From a virus: DNA of 57,072 bases. Below the pieces are notes generated by a model. It saw only the letters and a list, made by a program, of their open reading frames with translations. It was not told the DNA's origin and did not search any database. Position 1 is the first letter of the stretch; each line of letters opens with the position of its first letter. The DNA is taken from positions 1 to 57,072 of IMG/VR virus record IMGVR_UViG_3300034283_002112. The stretch is one strand, 5' to 3'. This document shows positions 1 through 5,946 of the stretch, piece after piece. A program made the translations under genes and the position numbers.

Positions 1-931
1 CCACTGATTCAAACTTGACTTCGCCGGGAGCCATATCTTCGTCTACTCCTGCTGACTTGTTGGGTATCAAGGCCATCTCTCTTAGATTGTACTGCTGAAT
101 AAAAGTTTCTTTGATGAAATTGGCTTCTTCATATGAAATTTCAATGTCTAAGTTAACTCTAACGTGCATCTTGGGTCGAAGAAGTGACGCAGCGTTGTCG
201 ATAAGGTTGGCAAGTCCGTAAACTCTATATGTAGGCTGATCAGGCCAGGCATGGTATTTGGGTTCTTGTCCCCACTCCAGTATTGTGAGTCCACGTTCGT
301 CGTCACCAGCGTCTGCATAATTGTGAGGAAACGCATTGCCAATGTAGGTAATGTTCTTTTTGGTCTGTCGTTTGTGGAAGTGCCCAGTGAACACATGACC
401 AAATCCCCCAAGCTGATCTCGTTGCAGTTCCCCATGATCCGGCATCTCCACCATTGCATTCATCAAATAACCAGGCAGTTCAAAGTGCCCAAACAAGTAC
501 TGACCACTCATTTTGGCCAGGCGTTTATGATCGTCGCCACATAGCCAAGGGGCAATAGTGACATTGCCATCGCTGAACCAATCATTGCAAATTTCCACAT
601 TAGGGAGATGCTTGGCCCACTCCACGCTTTGAATGTCACGTTTGTCGCGATAATATAAATCGTGGTTGCCGGGGATAAAGTAAACATGCTCAAAATTAGC
701 ATTCATATGTTCCAAGGCTCGTAGGCTGTAGTTTAGTGTAACGATGTTTAGGCTAGCTCTGTTGTTGTGCCAGTCGCCCAAGAACAAGCAGGTCTCGCAA
801 CCTTCATCTCGTGCTTTTTGGGTAGCCCATTTTACAAAAGTCAAACAGTCTTCGTTGTGAACGACACTGTTTGACTTGAGACCAAAATGAATGTCAGTAA
901 AGATCGCGGCTTTTTTAAATAGATTTGTCAT
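1..931 (-). CDS. 47: gp47-like metallophosphoesterase (Mre11/SbcD family), C-terminus beyond window
   Basis: Calcineurin-like phosphoesterase resembling T4 gp47, the nuclease subunit of the gp46/gp47 recombination complex that processes DNA ends. The frame is open from the ATG at 931 to the window edge (310 codons), so the C-terminus is missing. Metal-binding motifs appear in family order: FTDIH at residues 11-15, LGDWHNNR at 51-58, PGNHD at 87-91, then FGHF and TGHFH further on. In the family these bind two metal ions at the active site. It is the last gene seen of the minus-strand early group and lies 17 bases beyond the reading frame that ends at 948. A TATTATAAT-like stretch just upstream could serve as a -10 element, but no good -35 is evident. 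Whether it is exactly gp47 or another phage phosphoesterase would need its gp46 partner; the gp55 neighbour supports gp47. Confidence 0.85.
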   Translation of the reverse strand, partial: MTNLFKKAAIFTDIHFGLKSNSVVHNEDCLTFVKWATQKARDEGCETCLFLGDWHNNRASLNIVTLNYSLRALEHMNANFEHVYFIPGNHDLYYRDKRDIQSVEWAKHLPNVEICNDWFSDGNVTIAPWLCGDDHKRLAKMSGQYLFGHFELPGYLMNAMVEMPDHGELQRDQLGGFGHVFTGHFHKRQTKKNITYIGNAFPHNYADAGDDERGLTILEWGQEPKYHAWPDQPTYRVYGLANLIDNAASLLRPKMHVRVNLDIEISYEEANFIKETFIQQYNLREMALIPNKSAGVDEDMAPGEVKFESV

Positions 932-947
932 TATCTTATTATAATAT

Positions 948-1085
948 TCACACAAGGTGTTGGTCAACTAAATCGACAACGTTGGGCCAAAGGTCTTGAA
1001 ATTGAGTAGAGTTCCATTGGTTACACCACTCTACTCTTTCGTAGAACTTTTGTTTGGTACAAGTCTCCGACGATGGTAATTGAGA
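948..1085 (-). pseudogene. Possible out-of-frame 3' half of the small cysteine peptide gene
   Basis: In the frame offset from the 49-codon peptide, the stretch from a TAA at 1086-1088 to a TGA at 948-950 is open, has no ATG, and reads protein-like, with KFYERVEWCNQWN and FQDLWPNVVDLVDQHL. The composition is acidic and aromatic, unlike a random frame. The distance from the ATG at 1180 to this stop is 233 bases, one short of a whole number of codons. A single-base indel, whether a real mutation, a sequencing error or programmed frameshifting, would therefore fuse the two halves. I cannot tell which applies. Confidence 0.35.
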
Positions 1086-1180
1086 TTACCAATAACAACT
1101 CCAGCTACACAGCATGTCTTAACATCGCCGTTTTCTCTGACTGTGATGCCATTGAAAGGAGCTGTGCAATAAACTGTCAT
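1031..1180 (-). CDS. Small cysteine-containing peptide resembling the N-terminal domain of SPASM/twitch radical SAM proteins
   Basis: A 49-codon frame whose ATG shares an ATGA with the stop of the sigma-factor gene upstream, so it is probably translationally coupled. The peptide begins MTVYCTAPFNGITV, followed by GDVKTCC and GNLN. This cysteine, aromatic and CC spacing resembles the N-terminal cysteine-rich domain of the radical SAM proteins encoded at 40.8-45.6 kb (CxxPW ... CC). There is no CxxxCxxC radical SAM core. After residue about 35 the sequence looks unlike protein (YHRRRLVPNKSSTKE), while a different frame becomes protein-like. One single-base indel would join the two into a product of about 77 residues. 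It is therefore either a true mini-protein or a frameshifted gene. Function unknown. Confidence 0.45.
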   Translation of the reverse strand: MTVYCTAPFNGITVRENGDVKTCCVAGVVIGNLNYHRRRLVPNKSSTKE

Positions 1181-2085
1181 TCGTCGAGGCCCTCGTCGAG
1201 GCTAGATACAACCGGTCCGGACATTTCTGCTGCACTCTTGCCGCCGGCATTTTGACGAGTCCACGACGGATTTAGGCCGTTGATTTCTAAGATGTCATCT
1301 CGTATGTTTTGCATTTTCTTCTCAATGTTGAGAATACGAGTAAAACTGTTGGTGATTGCAGCGGTATAGTAAGCGAATGGGTTTTGGCTTTTTGATTCAT
1401 CAAACTGTAACCCAATTTGTGATAGTTGTAATAGAGCTTGTCCACGCATCTCCTCATTGTAAGTGTAACCGCGCCAGTTAGAACGTGTAGCATACCGTTC
1501 GCACAGCTTCATAAACATCATTGCAAGCTTGCGAGTCATGTTGCCGTGTTCTCTTGAAAACTCGCCAGTTTCTAAATCGCCCCGCCAATGACTACGTCCA
1601 ACCAGGTACGGGTTTTTATCCTCATCTATGCGATAGTGTTCAAACGGCGGAAAGTTCAATCTCACGTAGTTCATGTCCAGCACCGGAACCTCTACTAGGT
1701 CATCTAAGGGATCTGTTTCAACATCGTCTAGTTCAAAGATTTCATCCAGTTTCTTTTTCTTTTGCTCAGCTTTGGTAAGTTTTTTGGGTGCTTTGGGAAT
1801 GTGATCCCAACAAGTAATACGAAACACTAGGTCTGTGTTGGGTATTTTCTTTTGATCAACAACTTCACCTGTTTCGCGTTTGATACGGTCAGCACGGTTC
1901 TTACGTGCTTCGACCACAGTGCGTTGATTGATTTTGTCCACACTGGGCAGTATCAAGTCAAATTGATGATCGGTGACTCTGTCCCGATACCAACAATAGG
2001 TATTTTTGCTGTGATGAATTTCTTTGAGGATATCTCTGTTGTTGAGATAATTTACTTTGGCAGGGGGTTTAGGGATTAAGGACAT
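1177..2085 (-). CDS. 55: gp55-like late-transcription sigma factor with long N-terminal extension
   Basis: Predicted T4 gp55-type sigma factor, which directs host RNA polymerase to late promoters. The recognisable part is residues about 170-270: NMTRKLAMMFMKLCERY, a middle region ending QIGLQFDE, then SQNPFAYYTAAITNSFTR and LNIEKKMQNIRDDIL, as in gp55 homologues of T4-like phages. The protein has 302 residues, against 185 in T4. The extra N-terminal part (about 1-165) has no function I recognise; it includes a charged stretch near 104-120 (KKLTKAEQKKKKLDE). The start at 2085 is the only plausible ATG. A sigma70-like promoter sits so close to it that the message would be almost leaderless. The NTAAATA boxes in this window are its likely targets. 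Confidence 0.8.
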   Translation of the reverse strand: MSLIPKPPAKVNYLNNRDILKEIHHSKNTYCWYRDRVTDHQFDLILPSVDKINQRTVVEARKNRADRIKRETGEVVDQKKIPNTDLVFRITCWDHIPKAPKKLTKAEQKKKKLDEIFELDDVETDPLDDLVEVPVLDMNYVRLNFPPFEHYRIDEDKNPYLVGRSHWRGDLETGEFSREHGNMTRKLAMMFMKLCERYATRSNWRGYTYNEEMRGQALLQLSQIGLQFDESKSQNPFAYYTAAITNSFTRILNIEKKMQNIRDDILEINGLNPSWTRQNAGGKSAAEMSGPVVSSLDEGLDE

Positions 2086-2094
2086 ATAGTACTT

Positions 2095-2122
2095 ATTGTA
2101 GCATAAACGCCACAGTTGTCAA
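2095..2122 (-). promoter_or_regulatory. Sigma70-type promoter for the gp55-like gene
   Basis: On the minus strand a perfect -35 TTGACA (2122-2117) lies 16 bases from TACAAT (2100-2095), which is preceded by TGC and so resembles an extended -10. The expected transcription start is near 2088, only a few bases before the ATG at 2085. This would allow host polymerase to express the sigma factor before late transcription begins. Confidence 0.7.
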
Positions 2123-2132
2123 CCAGAATTTG

Positions 2133-2139
2133 CTAAATA
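2133..2139 (+). promoter_or_regulatory. Late promoter box (CTAAATA) upstream of the Gln/Ala-rich protein gene
   Basis: CTAAATA differs at one base from the T4-type late core ATAAATA and lies 21 bases before the ATG at 2161. A ribosome site AGGAG (2151-2155) fits between a start near 2146 and the ATG. It faces away from the sigma70-type promoter at 2095-2122, so this 75-base gap is a divergent early/late control region. Confidence 0.45.
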
Positions 2140-2160
2140 TGGTAAACAACAGGAGCCGCC

Positions 2161-3003
2161 ATGGATTATTCAGCTTACATTGCACAACAACAATATTATC
2201 AATACCAAGCACAACAGCAGGCGTATTATCAATACCAGCAACAGATTGCACAACAACAGGCTTATCAACAGTATCAGGCTCAACAACAACAGATTGCACA
2301 ACAACAGGCATACCAACAGTATCTGGCCCAACAACAACAACAAGCACAACAGGCAGCACAACAGGCAGCACAAGTTGCTGCACAACAGGCCGCCATTCAG
2401 GCTCAACTGGCCGCACAACAGGCCGCCGCACAACAAGCGGCTGCTGATGCTGCACAACAAGCTGCACTTCAGGCCCAACTGGCTGCACAATCTCAGGCTT
2501 CGCAACAGGCAGCATTTGAAGAGGCAGCTCGTCAAGCTGCACTTCAGGCCCAACTGGCTGCACAACAGGCCGCTGCTGCACAGGCTGCACAGCAGGCTGC
2601 AGAAATTCAACAACAGTTATATCTGCAACAACTGGCACAAGATGTACAGACAGTACAAATAATAACGCAAGCTGAGGCTCAAGCCCAGGCTCAAACAACT
2701 GCAACAGTGGCCGCGGCAGGCAGAACAAGAACCATAATTGACGCTGAAACGGCAGCAGCCGCTGCGGCAGCACCACCAGAATATTATTCTAGTCCTCAGT
2801 ACACAGCAACTCGTCCAGTCTCAGTAAGAATTGCTCCGACATCCACTCAATCAGATCCTACTGTGAGCACAACAGCCGCTGTGCCTACAGCAGTTACACC
2901 CAAAGTGAACTACACAGTGAGCCCGTCAGTAGATCTTCAACTGGCTGTGCAGCAGCTTGACAATCAGCCATTTGTTGGCATACCTGTACAACCTCCTGTG
3001 TAA
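2161..3003 (+). CDS. Gln/Ala-rich low-complexity protein
   Basis: A 280-residue protein with no family I recognise. Residues 1-75 consist of tyrosine-containing glutamine repeats (IAQQQAYQQY and variants). Residues 75-165 are Ala/Gln heptad-like runs (QAALQAQLAAQ repeated), likely a helical or coiled-coil segment. The last 110 residues are Thr/Pro/Val-rich and less repetitive (APTSTQSDPTVSTTAAV). The start is supported by AGGAG five bases before the ATG and by a late promoter-like box. It is first in the late structural block, 61 bases before the tube initiator-like gene, so a virion or assembly role is likely but inferred. CAA/GCA codon repetition leaves the other frames open too, producing false antisense ORFs. 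Confidence 0.75.
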   Translation: MDYSAYIAQQQYYQYQAQQQAYYQYQQQIAQQQAYQQYQAQQQQIAQQQAYQQYLAQQQQQAQQAAQQAAQVAAQQAAIQAQLAAQQAAAQQAAADAAQQAALQAQLAAQSQASQQAAFEEAARQAALQAQLAAQQAAAAQAAQQAAEIQQQLYLQQLAQDVQTVQIITQAEAQAQAQTTATVAAAGRTRTIIDAETAAAAAAAPPEYYSSPQYTATRPVSVRIAPTSTQSDPTVSTTAAVPTAVTPKVNYTVSPSVDLQLAVQQLDNQPFVGIPVQPPV

Positions 3004-3033
3004 CTGTTGTAAACTGCCCAGTTTTTGTTACCG

Positions 3034-3040
3034 GTAAATA
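3034..3040 (+). promoter_or_regulatory. Late promoter-like box (GTAAATA)
   Basis: GTAAATA, one mismatch from ATAAATA, lies 24 bases before the ATG at 3065 and overlaps the palindrome TTACCGGTAA (3028-3037). The same GGTAAATAAG string recurs at 30334-30343 before another late gene, which supports a shared regulatory role. Confidence 0.4.
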
Positions 3041-3064
3041 AGCCATAAGAAGGCAAGCAAACCA

Positions 3065-5641
3065 ATGGCATACATCACCGTAGATGCTGGAGAATTCACA
3101 TATCAGGTCTGGGTAGACGACCCTGTGCCTGCACGATCAGATCCTGAATTACCGCAACCGTCGCCCCCTCAACAAGTACAGTCTAATTCACCCCCGCCGT
3201 CAGTTCCTGTGGTTCCAGGCACACTGAATGCCAGTGGCAACCCTCAATTTGTACTAGGCACACCAGAATATGTACAAGCTGAACAACTTGCAAGACAACA
3301 AAGTCGTGAAGACCTGCGACGAGCTGCTAGAGATTATGGAGTTGATTTTATTATTGGGGACGGCACACTTGGACCAGGCAGCGCAACAATTACAGCGGTA
3401 GTAGGTGATCGAGTATTCCTTGACCTACCAAACGGCCAATCAGTGGATATCACTAGTTACTTTGAAGGCAATCCAAAACCGCCTGTGGCTATAGACATCA
3501 GTGTGCCCACATACGGCACTAGTACAGTAACTACACCATTTAGAAACGTAACAGTAACAGCTCTGCCTGAAGTAGCCAGAACTGTGAGCACTTCTGAAGG
3601 CAACATAGTAGTTGATGCCAATTCTGAAACAGCTAGACTTATTCAGTGGAAAGGTTCTCAGCCGGGTATTGATGGACGCCCACTTAGAGAAACATGGGCT
3701 CGAGCAGGTATATCCGATCCTTACAGCAATCCTGCGATTGTTGGTCAGGCGGTTGAACAAATTGAACGTGCAGATGCACGAAAAGCACTGTTTAATCAGA
3801 GTGGAGTGACACCGCCGGGCAGCACCATTGCACCTTGGAACGATCCAAACTGGCCAGCATATCAAGGCAGCAACAGAGAAGCTTACACACTAGCTTCGGC
3901 AGCACTAACTGATACCAATGTTAAAAATCAACTCAAAGCCGAAAACGGCTGGGACGAGGCCACTTTCCAAAGTTGGGCATTGAGAGCCACCAACCCTGAA
4001 GAAGCAGGAAGACAAGCTGCTGCTTTTGATGCAGCCAATGGCATTGTAGCAGGACCAAGTTCAGGAACAACAACAGGCCTGTCAGCCAACGGTGCCACAG
4101 CAGTGACCACAACTGGTGCTGTCAACGCACAAGGTTTCTCTGTTTCCAGTGCCTCAAGTGTAGCAACGAACCAGTCGCCACCAAGCATAGATACATTTGT
4201 TGCCAACTATTGGAAAGCTGGCCAAGCAGGTGATTCTGGACCGTTTGCTGGCGGCACACTTCAACGACTAAACGCTACTAATGCAGTGTTTATAAAGGGT
4301 AAAGATTACTACTACATTGACAATAGATCTACAGTAGATGAGCTTGCCAACATACCAGGCTTTATCGCAGCAATTGAAGCCAACATTGGAGCTGTTCCGC
4401 AAACTGGTGACACAGTTCTCACCAATGCTGCTGGGCAAGCAACTGGTGTACGCGACAACGCAACTGGAGTAGTTACCGGTGTTGTAGCAGCAGCTGGTGC
4501 AGTTGCAGTCAATGCGGCTGGTGCTGTTGACGCAGCAACCGGAGGATTGGTCACAACAGCAACAGGAGCTGTTAACACAGCAACAAATATAGTTAATACA
4601 GCAATCCCTGTGGCCACAGCAGCACTGGCAGGGTTTGCTAGTGCCGCAACCGCCGCTGATGCTGCACAGTCGCTGATCAGCGGAGCCGTTAAATCAGCAG
4701 TGGCATTGCCATCGTCGCTGAGTCCATTTGTGACTGCGGCTACTGATGCTTTTAGTGCCGCTGCCAGCACAGGATTGACCACAGTTGAAAACTTGTTCAG
4801 TGGTCAAGCAGCTACCTTGTTGTTGGCCAAAAATCAAGCTACTCTGCAGGCCAGAAACAACGAAGCGGCCACAGCCGACTGGCGAGTGCGATTGCAATTA
4901 GGAACACAAGCTGACTATCTGTACAAGGACGCTGAACCTGGAATTCTGGCACCATTGTACGACACTGACGGTGTGATATTTCCCTACATGCCAACAATTG
5001 AAACTTCCTATGCTGCCAACTATGACAAATTTGATCTCACGCATTCCAACTATCGCGGCTATTTTTACAAAGGCAGCAATGTCAATGACATCAATCTTCG
5101 TGCCACATTTACAGCACAAGACACACAGGAAGCTAACTACTTGTTGGCAGTGATACACTTTTTTAGATCAGTAACCAAGATGTTTTATGGCCAGGATGCG
5201 TATCGTGGCGCACCGCCGCCCTTGGTGTTTTTGAATGGACTGGGTAATTATCAGTTCAATGAACATCCTTGTTTTGTGTCTAATTTTAGTTACAGTTTGC
5301 CCAATGATGTTGATTACATTCGAGCTCAAGCTCCCAACAACTACGGCAATCTGTTCAGCAAACGCGAACGCACTGGCAGTACCAGCGGAGGCCTGCTGGG
5401 CAGCGTGGCCACTAGATTGCTAGGTGCAGGATTAAACACAGTGAACCCAACCATGCCCAACGTACCAACACCGGGCATGATACAAAGCAATGTCACCAAT
5501 ATCAATGACGCCACTTATGTGCCTACCAAAATGGAAATCAACATTACTCTACTGCCAACAAATACTCGAGCACAAGTCAGTCAACAGTTTAGCCTCAAAG
5601 CGTTTGCCAATGGTAACTTACTCAAAGGAGGATTCTGGTAA
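3065..5641 (+). CDS. Baseplate tail-tube initiator-like protein (gp48-like), with long Ala-rich insertion
   Basis: Predicted baseplate/tail-tube junction protein. Residues about 600-858 carry the recognisable part: PGILAPLYDTDGVIFPYMP, YKGSNVNDINLRATFTAQDT, ANYLLAVIHFFRSVTKMFYG, then NFSYSLPNDVDYIRA and METN-type beta strands, a pattern of tube/initiator folds such as T4 gp48 and gp54. Its position directly before gp53 agrees. The N-terminal region is Pro-rich near 20-50. Residues about 450-590 are an Ala/Val/Thr-rich run (AAAGAVAVNAAGAVDAATGG). At 858 residues it is more than twice the length of T4 gp48. The end overlaps the next start as TAATG. The family assignment rests on pattern and context, so other tube-related baseplate proteins remain possible. 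Confidence 0.6.
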   Translation: MAYITVDAGEFTYQVWVDDPVPARSDPELPQPSPPQQVQSNSPPPSVPVVPGTLNASGNPQFVLGTPEYVQAEQLARQQSREDLRRAARDYGVDFIIGDGTLGPGSATITAVVGDRVFLDLPNGQSVDITSYFEGNPKPPVAIDISVPTYGTSTVTTPFRNVTVTALPEVARTVSTSEGNIVVDANSETARLIQWKGSQPGIDGRPLRETWARAGISDPYSNPAIVGQAVEQIERADARKALFNQSGVTPPGSTIAPWNDPNWPAYQGSNREAYTLASAALTDTNVKNQLKAENGWDEATFQSWALRATNPEEAGRQAAAFDAANGIVAGPSSGTTTGLSANGATAVTTTGAVNAQGFSVSSASSVATNQSPPSIDTFVANYWKAGQAGDSGPFAGGTLQRLNATNAVFIKGKDYYYIDNRSTVDELANIPGFIAAIEANIGAVPQTGDTVLTNAAGQATGVRDNATGVVTGVVAAAGAVAVNAAGAVDAATGGLVTTATGAVNTATNIVNTAIPVATAALAGFASAATAADAAQSLISGAVKSAVALPSSLSPFVTAATDAFSAAASTGLTTVENLFSGQAATLLLAKNQATLQARNNEAATADWRVRLQLGTQADYLYKDAEPGILAPLYDTDGVIFPYMPTIETSYAANYDKFDLTHSNYRGYFYKGSNVNDINLRATFTAQDTQEANYLLAVIHFFRSVTKMFYGQDAYRGAPPPLVFLNGLGNYQFNEHPCFVSNFSYSLPNDVDYIRAQAPNNYGNLFSKRERTGSTSGGLLGSVATRLLGAGLNTVNPTMPNVPTPGMIQSNVTNINDATYVPTKMEINITLLPTNTRAQVSQQFSLKAFANGNLLKGGFW

Positions 5642-5943
5642 TGGCTGCTACGTATACCACCGCTAGTCCTTATTATTCTACTGGGTTTACACAGTTTTAT
5701 CTTGATGTCATGGTCGATCGACCTATCCCCAAGGAAACTGACGATCTAGAATTTGAAATAAATCAAACCTATCAATACAGACCAGATCTGTTGGCTTACG
5801 ATCTGTACGGTGACGGTTCGCTGTGGTGGGTGTTTTATCAACGCAATCCTAACTCTTTGACCGCACCAGTGATAGACTTTGTCATTGGCAAAAAAATATT
5901 TTTACCTAAAATTTCTGTGTTGCAACAAAGCCTTGGAATATAA
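5641..5943 (+). CDS. 53: Baseplate wedge protein gp53
   Basis: A 100-residue protein matching the gp53 baseplate wedge family, which helps join wedges around the hub. Typical features are YRPDLLAYDLYGDGSLWWVF (residues about 47-66), NPNSLTAPVIDF, and the LysM-like end GKKIFLPK. The length is short but usual for marine T4-like phages. The ATG shares bases with the preceding stop (TAATG), and an unusually strong ribosome site AAAGGAGG lies at 5624-5631 inside the upstream gene, nine bases before the ATG. The strong site suggests gp53 must be made at higher levels than coupling alone would give. Confidence 0.8.
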   Translation: MAATYTTASPYYSTGFTQFYLDVMVDRPIPKETDDLEFEINQTYQYRPDLLAYDLYGDGSLWWVFYQRNPNSLTAPVIDFVIGKKIFLPKISVLQQSLGI

Positions 5944-5946
5944 TCA

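Noticed and set aside
2093-2776. Long minus-strand open frames across the Gln/Ala-rich gene
   Set aside because: They arise because repeated CAA and GCA codons create no stops in other frames; they have Leu/Val-rich low-complexity products, no ribosome site, and the plus-strand gene explains the region.
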